64,000 nucleotides of DNA from Faecalicatena absiana. GTDB taxonomy: Bacteria > Bacillota > Bacilli > Lactobacillales > Lactobacillaceae. The stretch lies in contig JAEDAG010000001.1 of assembly GCA_017309015.1 (NCBI GenBank), positions 230,223-294,222 of the forward strand, given 5' to 3'. The notes under the pieces were generated by a model. The model was not told the origin of the DNA. It ran no database searches and worked only from the letters and a program-made list of their open reading frames with translations. Each line of letters starts with the position of its first letter. Position 1 is the stretch's first letter. Made by a program: the position numbers and the translations under genes. Positions 1-8,650 of the stretch are shown here, piece by piece.

Positions 1-277
1 CTTTGAGCTTCTTGACGATATTTGTCACGCTCTCTTTGGGTTTGGCAGACAGCAGAATATGCACGTGAGTTGGCATTATTTCCAAAGCCTTGACCGTATA
101 CTCATTCTCACGGCAGATCTGAAGGATCTTGTCCTTGAGTGAATCGACAATAATCGGATTAGCCAAGGCTTGGTTGCGATACTTGGTACACCAGACGATG
201 TGGTAATTGAGGTTGTATACGTAGCCTCGTCCATGGATGATATCTGGCTCATCATTTCTGAATTCGTATTTAACCAT
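1..277 (-). CDS. tnpA: IS200/IS605-family transposase TnpA, partial
   Basis: This is the N-terminal ~92 residues of a Y1 (HUH) single-strand transposase; the C-terminus with the catalytic tyrosine lies beyond the window. The visible protein starts at an ATG preceded by an AAGAAGG Shine-Dalgarno and a TATAAT box (324-329, minus strand). Family hallmarks are the early GRGYVYNLNYHIVWCTKYR stretch and the HVH metal-binding motif in MPTHVHILLSAKPK. Known family members excise and insert single-stranded circles at short target motifs by recognising end hairpins. A partner tnpB may lie outside the window. Whether the copy is intact cannot be judged here. Confidence 0.9.
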   Translation of the reverse strand, partial: MVKYEFRNDEPDIIHGRGYVYNLNYHIVWCTKYRNQALANPIIVDSLKDKILQICRENEYTVKALEIMPTHVHILLSAKPKESVTNIVKKLK

Positions 278-361
278 ATGAGTCGTACCTTCTTCCAGCA
301 TTTGCAGTTCTTTAGTTGCTTATATTATATCGCGTGCCGAACTAATGTTCACGTGCTAAAG

Positions 362-415
362 CAAAAAAAGAGGGCGATTCAACTCGGCATTGAAATGCCA
401 AGTTTTCTCGCCCTC
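362..415 (-). terminator. Rho-independent terminator or IS end hairpin
   Basis: Arms GAGGGCG (370-376) and CGCCCTC (409-415) enclose a second nested pairing (CTCGGCATT with AATGCCAAG, a few mismatches). On the minus strand it is followed by a run of seven T, so it can end coiA transcription. It also lies about 95 bp upstream of tnpA, where IS200/IS605 elements carry a left-end hairpin, so it may serve or derive from the element end. Confidence 0.7.
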
Positions 416-432
416 AACGTAATAAACGCTTC

Positions 433-461
433 GCAGCTCCTAGCCACAAGCTTGGAGCTGC
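433..461. repeat. perfect 8-bp inverted repeat at the coiA stop
   Basis: GCAGCTCC (433-440) and GGAGCTGC (454-461) form a perfect hairpin with a 13-nt loop immediately after the coiA stop codon. On the plus strand it is followed by TTTATTTT. It may act as a second, plus-strand-reading terminator. Confidence 0.5.
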
Positions 462-462
462 T

Positions 463-1317
463 TTATTTTGCCCCCAGATACCGCTCCAGCCATGATGCTT
501 CCCCTGGCTTGCGCCAGCTGGCAAAGGCCTCGCTTGGCAGGTCAGCCAGAGTCAAGTGCTTCAAGTACATGGCTTCCGCGATTTTGAGGCCAAAGCGCGT
601 CTTCTGCTGGATTTGTCCCTGCAGGTACTGCCGCTGGCGGCGGCAGTCGGCCTGAAAGTCAGGCAGCTTGGGCGGGCGGTAGTGCCACAAGCTGGCAATC
701 CCTTTGGCGTCAAGGGTGAAATCCTGCTGGCGGTAGACCAAGTTCTGCGTCAAGGGCTCCTGAAGAACCTGGTATTTCAGGCGCAAGAGCCCCCGGACTG
801 GATCGACTTCCAGATAGTAGCTCTGCCAGTGCGGGTTTTCGCGAAAATAGATCAGCTGGGTCTGCTTCAGCTTTCCGCGCAAATAATGCCGCTGACCCAC
901 GACCCAGATATCCTTGACCCTGGCTTCTTGGTACAAGGCATGGCGGTGGGCAAACTCGGCCTGCCCCAAGGGAGCGCACTGGACCTCAAAGGCCAGGCAG
1001 CTATTAGCCAATACGTCCGCCCTGATGCCCCCGCCGGCCAGCGGCACCTCTACCTGGGCTGGAAAGCCAGCCGCCGTCAGGGCAGCTTTAAGCATCATCT
1101 TGGCCGTATGGTGTTCAGCCTGCTCGCCCGCGCTTCCTTGATAGCTGCGCAGGTGCTTGAAGAAGGCCTCCGCCTGCTCCGACAGGATTAAGATTACCCG
1201 CTGGCGGCAATTGGGACAGCGATAGGGCTCACGGTTTAAATAAGACATGTCAGCTCTGGCCTTGGCCGCTTCGGTTACGGCCAGCACCAATTCATCTTTT
1301 AAAAGTGCAGCATACAA
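463..1317 (-). CDS. coiA: competence protein CoiA-like
   Basis: A 284-residue protein of the CoiA family, which is needed for DNA uptake and recombination in competent Gram-positive bacteria. Visible family features are an N-terminal Cys pair (CPNC, C34 and C37) of a zinc-ribbon-like segment and a nuclease-like core with RADVL (D102) followed by FEVQ (E112, Q114), resembling a PD-(D/E)XK active site. It is somewhat shorter than the usual 320-390 aa, mostly at the C-terminus, which may be truncated or diverged. It stands alone, with a terminator after it. Natural competence is not evident in L. delbrueckii, so its present role is open. Family assignment is fairly sure. Confidence 0.8.
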   Translation of the reverse strand: MYAALLKDELVLAVTEAAKARADMSYLNREPYRCPNCRQRVILILSEQAEAFFKHLRSYQGSAGEQAEHHTAKMMLKAALTAAGFPAQVEVPLAGGGIRADVLANSCLAFEVQCAPLGQAEFAHRHALYQEARVKDIWVVGQRHYLRGKLKQTQLIYFRENPHWQSYYLEVDPVRGLLRLKYQVLQEPLTQNLVYRQQDFTLDAKGIASLWHYRPPKLPDFQADCRRQRQYLQGQIQQKTRFGLKIAEAMYLKHLTLADLPSEAFASWRKPGEASWLERYLGAK

Positions 1318-1413
1318 ATTAATCCCCCATAGATTAATTACCCGAAAAAAGCCAATTTTACCGAAATTTTTTTAAAAAATTTCAGGTTAATTCAGAATCA
1401 AGTCAAGCGCAAC

Positions 1414-1446
1414 AAAAAAACGGAATTCGCTTGAATTCCGTTTTTT
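1414..1446. terminator. bidirectional terminator after the PspC gene
   Basis: AAAAAAACGGAATTC and GAATTCCGTTTTTT flank a 4-nt loop, giving a stem with A and T tracts on both sides. It follows the PspC gene on the minus strand. Confidence 0.85.
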
Positions 1447-1477
1447 GTGCTATTTTTTCTGCTCTGGTTGACCCAGC

Positions 1478-1747
1478 TTAATCGCCGTCGTCAATGTCAA
1501 TATCGTCATCCTCGTGGTCGCTTTCCGTGAAGTGGCGCTTTGGGTGGCTGCCGCCTTCCCAGTCATCCGGCCGCCGCGGGATGATGATTGACGCCACGAT
1601 GTAGGCGAAAATCCCTGTCCCGCCAGTCAGGCCGAAAATCAGCCACAAAAGCCGAATGAGGGTTGGATCAACATTAAAGTATTCTGCAATCCCAGCGCAA
1701 ACGCCGGCAATCATAATGTCCTTGTTGGACTTGTACAAGCGTTTCAT
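1478..1747 (-). CDS. PspC-domain membrane protein
   Basis: 89-residue protein with a PspC domain over residues 1-60: MKRLYKSN start, CAGIAEYFNVDP, then a membrane helix (about 32-58). An acidic tail of Asp/Glu/His residues follows. PspC proteins are envelope-stress sensors or partners in other bacteria. In lactobacilli, stand-alone copies like this one are common and uncharacterised. It lies 72 nt downstream of mecA on the same strand and could be co-transcribed with it, before the strong terminator at 1414-1446. Confidence 0.85.
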   Translation of the reverse strand: MKRLYKSNKDIMIAGVCAGIAEYFNVDPTLIRLLWLIFGLTGGTGIFAYIVASIIIPRRPDDWEGGSHPKRHFTESDHEDDDIDIDDGD

Positions 1748-1819
1748 AAATGTGCCTCAAATCTAACAAAATCGCGATCAAAGATCAAATAATAAAACAA
1801 ATTCCGCCTTTCATCAGCC

Positions 1820-2587
1820 TCATTTGTCCGCGTGCTGACGACGCAAGGCCCCCAAGGCGTCCTGCTGGAAGATGCACTGGCCCAATTTCTGCGCCTTGCC
1901 CATCTCGTCATCTTCAACCCGGTAGCCAAACTCATTGGCAATGGCCCAGGCATCGGCCGGCTTGATCTCCTCGTAGTTCTCGTCCATAAAGGCCAGCTTA
2001 AGGTAGAACTGGCCATTGAAATAGTAGACGCTGGACGCCAGGTCACTGACTTTCAGGCCGTCGGCCAAAGCCAGCAGATCATCAAAGTCGGCAAATCTGA
2101 CGCAGTGGTGGTCCTGGTAATTCCAGTAGTCGTCATCGCCGTCATTGGCATCCAGGTTTAAATCCTTCATGACGACCGGGTCCATCTCCGTGTTGGCGTC
2201 ATCATTTGGATCCAAGTCAAAGTAAGGCCGCGGCTCATCGCCTCCAGCCTCATACTCTTCCCCATAGGCGTCATCATCATCGTCCTGGCCATCGCTGGGG
2301 TCAAAGAAGCGGCGCACTTCTTCCGACATGCCGCCGCTATCCCCCTTCATCTTGGTGATCAGCAAGTCGATGCCGCCATCATTCGGCATTACTTGAAAAG
2401 TTACGGGAGCATCGCTGGCAAAAGAATGCTCCTTGTCAACCTCATGGAGGATGGACAGGAAGAATTCCTGTACCCGTTCCCGGTTGCCCAAAAGGTCCAA
2501 AATCTTGAGGCCTCGCTTGTTGAGGTCCTCGCGGGTCATGCTGACGCGGAGCGTATTGTCATTTACCTTCTCAACTCGCATCGTCAT
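1820..2587 (-). CDS. mecA: adaptor protein MecA
   Basis: 255-residue MecA, an adaptor that delivers substrates to Clp ATPases and thereby controls competence and stress regulators. The N-terminal substrate-binding domain (about 1-80, with the typical MRVEKVNDNTLRVSMTREDL opening) and the C-terminal Clp-binding domain (about 155-250) are joined by an unusually long, very acidic linker rich in Asp (about 95-150). ATG start; the plus-strand equivalent of its upstream region reads cctcc, giving a GGAGG Shine-Dalgarno. Its classical partner is ClpC; in this window the only Clp ATPase is ClpE. spx, a known adaptor/Clp-controlled regulator in Firmicutes, is the next gene upstream. Confidence 0.9.
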   Translation of the reverse strand: MTMRVEKVNDNTLRVSMTREDLNKRGLKILDLLGNRERVQEFFLSILHEVDKEHSFASDAPVTFQVMPNDGGIDLLITKMKGDSGGMSEEVRRFFDPSDGQDDDDDAYGEEYEAGGDEPRPYFDLDPNDDANTEMDPVVMKDLNLDANDGDDDYWNYQDHHCVRFADFDDLLALADGLKVSDLASSVYYFNGQFYLKLAFMDENYEEIKPADAWAIANEFGYRVEDDEMGKAQKLGQCIFQQDALGALRRQHADK

Positions 2588-2640
2588 CCCTCCTTAATCG
2601 CTAAACAGCTTATGGATATTGTAACCTAAAGCCGGCCAAA

Positions 2641-2680
2641 AATAAAAGCGTTAGCTCATTCAAAAAGAATGAGCCAACGC
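2641..2680 (-). terminator. terminator of spx
   Basis: GCGTTaGCTCATTC and GAATGAGCcAACGC form a 13-bp stem (one mismatch) with an AAAAA loop at 2648-2680. On the minus strand it is followed by TTTTATTTTT. Confidence 0.85.
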
Positions 2681-2702
2681 CAAACTATTAATTTCGGTCA
2701 AG

Positions 2703-3104
2703 CTAATCTTGGTCGGCAAGGCGCTTTGCCTTGGCCATTTCCAAGCGGCGCACGCTTCTAGGCAAGAAACGGCGAATCTCATCTTCGTTATAGCCGACCT
2801 GCATTCTCCGGTCATCAAGAATGATTGGTCTTCTAAGCAGGCTTGGATTCTTTTCAATCAAGTCGATCAGTTCGTTCATTGAGATCTCATCCAAGTCGAT
2901 ATTCAATTCTTGAAAAGCCTTAGAGCGAGTAGACACAATTTCCTCCGTGCCTTCTTCGGTCATTCTTAAGATGTGGACAATTTCGTCCCTGCTCAAGGGA
3001 TCCGCAATAATGTTTCTTTCCTTGTAAGGGATGTTGTGCTTTTCAAGCCATTGCTTTGCCTTGCGGCAGGAAGTGCAGCTTGGAGAAACATATAAATCAA
3101 CCAT
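2703..3104 (-). CDS. spx: transcriptional regulator Spx
   Basis: 133-residue ArsC/Spx-family protein. The start is the ATG at 3104, opening [19 protein letters not shown], because it has an AAAGGAG Shine-Dalgarno; an in-frame start 45 nt upstream lacks one. The CTSC redox switch sits at residues 10-13. Spx binds the RNA polymerase alpha C-terminal domain and reprograms transcription under thiol stress. The sequence after the CxxC ([14 protein letters not shown]) and the RRPIILDD segment are typical of Spx. In related bacteria Spx levels are set by Clp proteolysis, which fits the nearby mecA and clpE. Confidence 0.92.
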   Translation of the reverse strand: MVDLYVSPSCTSCRKAKQWLEKHNIPYKERNIIADPLSRDEIVHILRMTEEGTEEIVSTRSKAFQELNIDLDEISMNELIDLIEKNPSLLRRPIILDDRRMQVGYNEDEIRRFLPRSVRRLEMAKAKRLADQD

Positions 3105-3251
3105 ATTCCCACGCTCCTTTAAGACTATATTGCATGAACACACATTCATGATGAATTATAGTGTATCACTCGTACTTACAAAAAGGAAGGGGCATTTGCC
3201 ACTTCTTTGGAATTTCTTAATGATTCTTTGAAAGTTCCTATTAACTTGCCA

Positions 3252-3288
3252 AGAAAAAAGCGCCCAGGGGCAAGCCCTAGTCGCTTTT
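3252..3288 (-). terminator. terminator of the ptsHI operon
   Basis: AAAAGCG..AGGG/CCCT..CGCTTTT hairpin at 3257-3288, followed on the minus strand by TTTTTTCTTGG. Confidence 0.8.
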
Positions 3289-3294
3289 CATTGC

Positions 3295-5022
3295 TTACTT
3301 GTCAGCCATGATCTTCTTAACCAGCGCAATGTTTTCTTCGCTAGTCAGGGATTCCTTGGTTGCCTTGTCAGCCAAGTCAGCCAAGTCAGCAGTTGACAGC
3401 TTCTTCATTTCGCTTCTGATGCGCAGAACTGAAGTTGCACTCATTGAGTATTCATCAAGACCCATTGAAAGCAGGATTGGGAACATGATTGAATCGCCAG
3501 CTGCTTCACCACACATGCCGCACCAGATGCCAGCTTCGTGAGCTGAGTCAATCGTGTGCTTGATCAAGCGCAGAACTGATGGGTTGTATGGTTGGTACAG
3601 GTATGAAACGTGTTCGTTGCCACGGTCAGCAGCCATGGTGTATTGAATCAAGTCGTTGGTACCAATTGAGAAGAAGTCGACTTCCTTGGCAAATTGGTCA
3701 GACAAGACAGCAGCAGCCGGAACTTCGATCATCATCCCGACTTGCAGGTCGTCGCCAACCTTCACGCCCTTGGCAACCAGCTTATCCTTTTCTTCCTTAA
3801 GGACAGCCTTGGCTTGGTGCAATTCGTCCAAAGTACCGATCATTGGGAACATGATGCCCAGCTTGCCGTATGCTGATGCACGAAGCAAAGCCCGGAGTTG
3901 GGTCCGGAAGATTTCTTGGTTCTTCAATGACAGACGGATGGCACGAATGCCCAGGAATGGGTTCATTTCTTCTGGCAGGTCCCAGTAGCTCAAGTGCTTG
4001 TCACCACCGATGTCCATGGTTCTGATGATGACTTGCTTGCCGTTCATGCCTTCCAGAACCTTCTTGTAGGCTTCAAATTGGTCTTCTTCAGTTGGGAAGT
4101 CATTTGAGTTCATGTACAAGAATTCAGTTCTGAACAAGCCGACAGCTTCGGCACCGTTTTCCAAGACGCCGTCAAGGTCGTCTGGAGTACCGATGTTGGC
4201 TGCGATCGTGAAGCGCTTGCCATCAGCAGTTACTGATGGTTCGTTCTTCAGCTTGCGCCATTCAGCCTTTTGCTTGGCGAAGTCTTCACCCTTCTTGGTG
4301 TATTCGGCAACTTGTTCGTCAGTTGGCTCAACGATGGCTACGCCATCCAAGCCGTCAGCGATCAGCATTTGCCCATTCTTGACAGAAGTGGTGATCTTTT
4401 GGGTACCAACAACGGCAGGAATTTCCAAGGACCGAGCCATGATGGCTGAGTGAGCGGTCCGGCCGCCCAAGTCAGTTACAAAGCCCTTTACGTAGTCCTT
4501 GTTCAATTGCGCGGTGTCACTAGGAGTCAAGTCTTCAGCAACCAAAACGACTTCGTGGTCGATCGCTGCCAAGTTTGGCAATTCCTTGCCAAGCAAGTGA
4601 GCCATGATTCTCTTAGAAACGTCACGGACGTCAGCAGCACGTTCTTGCATGTACGCGTTGTCGGTCATGCTTTCGAAGATAGTAATGAAGTTTTGTGCTA
4701 CGGCGTCAAGTGCGGCTTCACTGTTTTCAGTGGAGTTCTTGATTTCGTTTTCGATTTGACCAGTGAATTCTGGGTCGGACAGGAAAAGCAAGTGTGCATC
4801 GAAGACCTTGGCTTCTTCTTCGCCAAGGCTCTTGACAGCAACGCTGCGGATGTTTTCCAATTCAGCCTTTGAATCAGCAATTGCCTTTTCAAAGCGGGCT
4901 ACTTCAGCATCAACGTCTGAAACAGTCTTCTTTTCGAATGACAAGTCTGGTTCAACCAAGAGGTAGGCTGGAGCAACAGCTACACCGTCACTTGCGGCGA
5001 TCCCCTTTAAAGTTTCAGTCAT
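3295..5022 (-). CDS. ptsI: PTS enzyme I
   Basis: 575-residue phosphoenolpyruvate-protein phosphotransferase, the first step of PTS sugar uptake. It autophosphorylates from PEP on His191, seen in [13 protein letters not shown], and passes the phosphate to HPr. The central and C-terminal PEP-binding barrel is complete, including [15 protein letters not shown] and the late [10 protein letters not shown] loop with its catalytic Cys. The start codon overlaps the ptsH stop codon (TAATG), indicating translational coupling. Length is normal for the family. Confidence 0.97.
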   Translation of the reverse strand: MTETLKGIAASDGVAVAPAYLLVEPDLSFEKKTVSDVDAEVARFEKAIADSKAELENIRSVAVKSLGEEEAKVFDAHLLFLSDPEFTGQIENEIKNSTENSEAALDAVAQNFITIFESMTDNAYMQERAADVRDVSKRIMAHLLGKELPNLAAIDHEVVLVAEDLTPSDTAQLNKDYVKGFVTDLGGRTAHSAIMARSLEIPAVVGTQKITTSVKNGQMLIADGLDGVAIVEPTDEQVAEYTKKGEDFAKQKAEWRKLKNEPSVTADGKRFTIAANIGTPDDLDGVLENGAEAVGLFRTEFLYMNSNDFPTEEDQFEAYKKVLEGMNGKQVIIRTMDIGGDKHLSYWDLPEEMNPFLGIRAIRLSLKNQEIFRTQLRALLRASAYGKLGIMFPMIGTLDELHQAKAVLKEEKDKLVAKGVKVGDDLQVGMMIEVPAAAVLSDQFAKEVDFFSIGTNDLIQYTMAADRGNEHVSYLYQPYNPSVLRLIKHTIDSAHEAGIWCGMCGEAAGDSIMFPILLSMGLDEYSMSATSVLRIRSEMKKLSTADLADLADKATKESLTSEENIALVKKIMADK

Positions 5023-5288
5023 TATTCAGCCAAACCTTCTTTTGACATAGTTTCAGCAATAGCAGCCAAAGCTTCCTTTTCGTCGTCGCCTTCAGCAGAG
5101 ATGGTAACATCTGCACCTTGGCCAACGCCAAGTGACATAACACCCATGATTGACTTCAAGTTTACTGACTTGCCGTTGTATTCAAGGTTGATGTCTGAAC
5201 CAAACTTTGAAGCAGCTTGTACCAACAAAGTAGCTGGACGTGCGTGGATACCAGTTTCAGCAGTAATGTGAAATTCTTTCTTTTCCAT
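5022..5288 (-). CDS. ptsH: phosphocarrier protein HPr
   Basis: 88-residue HPr. His15 in GIHARPA receives phosphate from enzyme I. Ser46 in [10 protein letters not shown] is the HPr kinase site that makes P-Ser-HPr, the corepressor of CcpA in Firmicutes. It is the first gene of the ptsHI operon, with a GGAG Shine-Dalgarno before ATG. Both control residues are intact, so catabolite repression through CcpA is expected here. Confidence 0.97.
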   Translation of the reverse strand: MEKKEFHITAETGIHARPATLLVQAASKFGSDINLEYNGKSVNLKSIMGVMSLGVGQGADVTISAEGDDEKEALAAIAETMSKEGLAE

Positions 5289-5400
5289 AGTAAATTATCT
5301 CCTTTAAAAATCAAAAATCGGGTAGCGATGTACCGTTTCCTCTACAGAATAACATGTTTTTTCCAGCAATACAATATTTTTTGTAAATGTTTTCATTTGC

Positions 5401-5583
5401 TTAAGCCTTGTTGTCGACGGACGTATAGATAATCGTCCCCCCACGCATGGCCTTGCCTGTTATCTTCTTGTTCTTGCCATAATTGCGCAGAGCCTGTTGA
5501 AAGTCAAAGGCAGTCGCGGCTTCCACCTTATACTCTGGCAACTCGCCTGAGACCAGCTGATCCAGGATCTTGGTGTAATCCAA
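5401..5583 (-). CDS. small conserved-looking hypothetical protein, TTG start
   Basis: 60-residue protein not recognised as any named family. It starts at TTG (5583) with a near-perfect AAGGAGG Shine-Dalgarno 9 nt upstream, which decides the start. No signal peptide or membrane helix is visible; the sequence is mixed, basic in the C-terminal half (KNKKITGKAMRGG). It has its own promoter (TTGGCA, 18 nt, TACAAT) and lies between ptsH and the divergent clpE. The expression signals make it a real gene; its function is unknown. Confidence 0.7.
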   Translation of the reverse strand: MDYTKILDQLVSGELPEYKVEAATAFDFQQALRNYGKNKKITGKAMRGGTIIYTSVDNKA

Positions 5584-5627
5584 TATGTCTTACCTCCTTA
5601 GAATTAAGCGCTTTTTGACACTCAAGC

Positions 5628-5657
5628 ATTGTACAACCAAATCGCCGCAATTGCCAA
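5628..5657 (-). promoter_or_regulatory. promoter of the 60-aa gene
   Basis: Minus-strand -35 TTGGCA (5652-5657) and -10 TACAAT (5628-5633) with an 18-nt spacer, about 45 nt before the TTG start. Confidence 0.6.
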
Positions 5658-5801
5658 TTATTAGCTAAGTTTTTTCCCGCTTTTTCTGTTAATTCGACAT
5701 TAAAAGGAAGTAAATTGCATAATTATTTTTAGTCGTTTGCATTCTTAAAAACTATTTGAAAATTTTAAAAGGCCTCAAAAACTACTTACCTTTTCCAAGT
5801 C

Positions 5802-5838
5802 TTAGCACTTGACGTTTAAGAGTGCTAAGCCCTATAAT
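5802..5838 (+). promoter_or_regulatory. CIRCE operator (HrcA) within the clpE promoter
   Basis: TTAGCACTT (5802-5810), nine spacer bases and GAGTGCTAA (5820-5828) match the CIRCE consensus TTAGCACTC-N9-GAGTGCTAA with one mismatch. The -35 box TTGACG (5809-5814) lies in the operator and the -10 TATAAT (5833-5838) follows after an 18-nt spacer. HrcA bound here would block RNA polymerase, so clpE should be heat-inducible through HrcA. Confidence 0.93.
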
Positions 5839-5874
5839 CAAACCGTAAGCTTATACGGAAAGGCGGTACTTACA

Positions 5875-8121
5875 ATGCTGTGTCAAAACTGTCATCAGCG
5901 GCAAGCCTCGATCCATCTGTACACGAAAATCAACGGCGTGAACAAGGAAATTGACTTGTGCCAACACTGCTACCAAGAATTGAGAAACAAGCAAGGAAAT
6001 ACAAATATGAACAACAACGAATTTTTCGGCGATTTCGATGACCTCTTCAACGCATTGAATCGCAACAGCAACCCCAACAACGGGAACAGCGACGAAGGAA
6101 ATGACGGCCAGTTCGGCAGCCAGATTCCCGGCCGGGGCGGAAACGGGGGGAATGGGAACGGCCAGTCCATTCTTGACCAGTTTGGGACGGACTTGACCGA
6201 TCTGGCCAGAAAGGGCAAGATCGACCCGGTAATCGGCCGCGACAAGGAGATCGCCCGGGTAATTGAAATCCTCAACCGCCGGACCAAGAACAACCCAGTC
6301 CTGATCGGTGAAGCCGGCGTTGGTAAGACTGCCGTGGTTGAAGGCCTGGCCCAAGACATCGTCGACGGCTCAGTTCCAGCCAAGCTGCAGAGCAAGCGGA
6401 TCATCTCTTTGAACGTCGTGTCCCTGGTCCAAGGGACCGGGATCCGCGGCCAGTTTGAGCAAAGAATGCAGCAGCTGATCAAGGAGCTGCAATCCCAACC
6501 TGACGTCATCCTCTTCATCGATGAAATTCACGAGATCGTTGGCGCGGGCAATGCCGAAGGCGGCATGGACGCCGGCAACATCATCAAGCCGGCACTGGCG
6601 CGTGGTGAGCTGCAATTGGTTGGGGCCACGACCATCAAGGAATACCGTGAAATTGAAAAGGACTCTGCCCTGGCCCGGCGCTTCCAGCCGGTTGAGGTCA
6701 AGGAGCCAAGCATCGATGAAACCATCCGCATCCTCAAGGGGATTCAAAAGCGCTACGAGGACTACCACCACGTGCACTACACCGATGGCGCCATCGAAGC
6801 CGCGGTCAAGCTGTCCGCCCGCTACATCCAGGACCGCTTCCTGCCAGACAAGGCCATCGACTTGCTGGATGAGGCCGGCTCACGGATGAACCTGACCATC
6901 CCTTACATCGACAAGGAAAAGGTCCAGGAACGGATCAACGCGGCTGAAAACCTGAAGCAGCAGGCCCTGAAGAGCGAAGATTACGAAAAGGCTGCCTACT
7001 ACCGCGACCAGATCGAAAAATACGAGAAGATGAAGGACCAAAACGTCGATCCAGACAAGACCCCGGTCATTACTGACAAGGTCATGAACAAGATCGTCGA
7101 AGAAAAGACCAACATCCCAGTCGGCGAAATCCAGAAGCAGGAAGAGAACCAGCTGGTCAACCTGGCCAGCGACCTGGAAGAAAAGGTCATCGGGCAAAAC
7201 GAAGCCGTGGAAAAGGTTGCCCGGGCTATCAGAAGAAACCGGATCGGCTTCAACAAGTCTGGCCGCCCAATCGGCACCTTCCTCTTCGTCGGTCCGACTG
7301 GCGTCGGGAAGACCGAGCTGGCCAAGCAGCTGGCCCTGAAGATGTTCGGCAGCGAAGACGCGATGATCCGCTTCGATATGTCCGAATACATGGAGCAATA
7401 CTCAGTCTCCAAGCTGATCGGCTCAGCTCCAGGCTACGTGGGCTACGAAGAAGCCGGACAGCTGACTGAGCGCGTCCGCCACAACCCATACAGCCTGATC
7501 CTGCTGGACGAAGTTGAAAAGGCCCACCCTGACGTCTTGAACCTCTTCCTGCAGATCATGGATGACGGCCGCCTGACTGACTCTCAAGGCCGCACCGTCT
7601 CCTTCAAGGACACGATCATCATCATGACCTCCAACGCCGGCCAAGGCATCAAAGCCACGACTGTCGGCTTTGGCGCCGAACAGCACCATGACGAGGCTGA
7701 AGAGACCCGCAAGGTGATGAGCCAGTACTTCAAGCCGGAATTCTTGAACCGTTTTGACGACATCATCCAGTTCCACCCATTGACAAAGGAGAACCTCCTG
7801 CAGATCGTCAACCTGATGCTGGCCAAGACCAACGCCATGGTTGCCGACCAAGGCATCCACATCGACGTGACCGAAGCCGCCAAGGGCAAGCTGGTTGAAG
7901 AAGGCTACGACCCAGCCATGGGTGCCCGGCCGCTGCGCCGCGTGATCCAGGAAGAGATCGAGGACAAGGTGGCTGACTTCAAGCTGGACCACACTGAAGC
8001 CAAGAACCTGCTGGCTGACTTGCAAGACCAGCAAATCGTCATCTCTGAAAAGACAGCTGAAAGCGATGAAAGCCATACTCCAGACAAGGACGACGCTTCC
8101 AAGACAGACAGCGAAAAATAA
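5875..8121 (+). CDS. clpE: ATP-dependent Clp protease ATP-binding subunit ClpE
   Basis: 748-residue Hsp100 unfoldase. The start is the ATG at 5875 after GGAAAGGCGG, because ClpE proteins begin with MLCQNC; an upstream in-frame ATG lies inside the operator. Order: N-terminal zinc finger (two CxxC pairs, CQNC and CQHC), a Gly/Asn-rich linker, AAA+ module 1 ([13 protein letters not shown]), a UVR-like coiled segment ([20 protein letters not shown]), AAA+ module 2 ([13 protein letters not shown]), and an acidic tail. It feeds unfolded proteins to ClpP. Control is by a CIRCE site rather than an obvious CtsR heptad repeat. Confidence 0.96.
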   Translation: MLCQNCHQRQASIHLYTKINGVNKEIDLCQHCYQELRNKQGNTNMNNNEFFGDFDDLFNALNRNSNPNNGNSDEGNDGQFGSQIPGRGGNGGNGNGQSILDQFGTDLTDLARKGKIDPVIGRDKEIARVIEILNRRTKNNPVLIGEAGVGKTAVVEGLAQDIVDGSVPAKLQSKRIISLNVVSLVQGTGIRGQFEQRMQQLIKELQSQPDVILFIDEIHEIVGAGNAEGGMDAGNIIKPALARGELQLVGATTIKEYREIEKDSALARRFQPVEVKEPSIDETIRILKGIQKRYEDYHHVHYTDGAIEAAVKLSARYIQDRFLPDKAIDLLDEAGSRMNLTIPYIDKEKVQERINAAENLKQQALKSEDYEKAAYYRDQIEKYEKMKDQNVDPDKTPVITDKVMNKIVEEKTNIPVGEIQKQEENQLVNLASDLEEKVIGQNEAVEKVARAIRRNRIGFNKSGRPIGTFLFVGPTGVGKTELAKQLALKMFGSEDAMIRFDMSEYMEQYSVSKLIGSAPGYVGYEEAGQLTERVRHNPYSLILLDEVEKAHPDVLNLFLQIMDDGRLTDSQGRTVSFKDTIIIMTSNAGQGIKATTVGFGAEQHHDEAEETRKVMSQYFKPEFLNRFDDIIQFHPLTKENLLQIVNLMLAKTNAMVADQGIHIDVTEAAKGKLVEEGYDPAMGARPLRRVIQEEIEDKVADFKLDHTEAKNLLADLQDQQIVISEKTAESDESHTPDKDDASKTDSEK

Positions 8122-8146
8122 GCTCATTTAGCAATTCTATACGAGA

Positions 8147-8180
8147 AAGCAAGAATCTAAAAAAGATTCTTGCTTTTTTA
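8147..8180 (+). terminator. terminator of clpE
   Basis: AAGCAAGAATC (8147-8157) and GATTCTTGCTT (8165-8175) form an 11-bp stem followed by a T run. Confidence 0.9.
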
Positions 8181-8240
8181 CTGAATGCGCTATAATTGAG
8201 TTAAGAAGATATTAAGAAGCTATAGAAATGGGTGAGATTT

Positions 8241-8519
8241 ATGCATTTGATTGATGTAACCAACAGCTATTCTTCATTAGTCCAGAGCCAACTGAACACG
8301 ACGGCGGCTACTTTCGTCAAGGTCTACTCTCTTGGCAATACTTCCGTTGTTTTCACTGAAAGCAGCGACGCCATTGGTATCGTATTGGAAAACCATGACC
8401 GGCGGATTCGGGTCGAAGAAATTGAATTTGTCATCAAGCGTCTGGTGCCAACCGACCGCAGCTATCAATTGACCGTTGACAGCGGGCGGCGCGTAATCGA
8501 AATTCACGTCGACAAATGA
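8241..8519 (+). CDS. DUF1827 family protein
   Basis: 92-residue protein opening MHLIDVTNSYSSLVQSQL, with KVYSLGNTSVVF and IEFVIKRL segments recalling the DUF1827 family of lactic acid bacteria. The ATG at 8241 is chosen because GGGTGAG sits 4-10 nt upstream; an in-frame GTG nine bases earlier overlaps that Shine-Dalgarno. A TATAAT box at 8191-8196 suggests its own promoter after the clpE terminator. Function is unknown. As I recall, homologues often sit next to clpE in related genera, which hints at a stress role, but that is inference. Confidence 0.7.
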   Translation: MHLIDVTNSYSSLVQSQLNTTAATFVKVYSLGNTSVVFTESSDAIGIVLENHDRRIRVEEIEFVIKRLVPTDRSYQLTVDSGRRVIEIHVDK

Positions 8520-8556
8520 CGTGCCCTGCAGCTAATTAACCAATATTCTTCAGCAG

Positions 8557-8585
8557 ACGGACCATGAAAACGGTCCGTTTTGTTT
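8557..8585 (+). terminator. terminator of the DUF1827 gene
   Basis: ACGGACC (8557-8563) and GGTCCGT (8572-8578) followed by TTTTGTTTT. Confidence 0.8.
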
Positions 8586-8594
8586 TGCTATTTT

Positions 8595-8631
8595 TTCACG
8601 CAAAAACAGCTGCCTCCTGGGTAGCTGTTTT
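8595..8631 (-). terminator. terminator of prfC
   Basis: AAAACAGCT (8603-8611) and AGCTGTTTT (8623-8631) converge with the preceding plus-strand terminator; minus-strand U-rich 3' side. Confidence 0.75.
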
Positions 8632-8650
8632 AATTTGTTGATTTTGCCTG

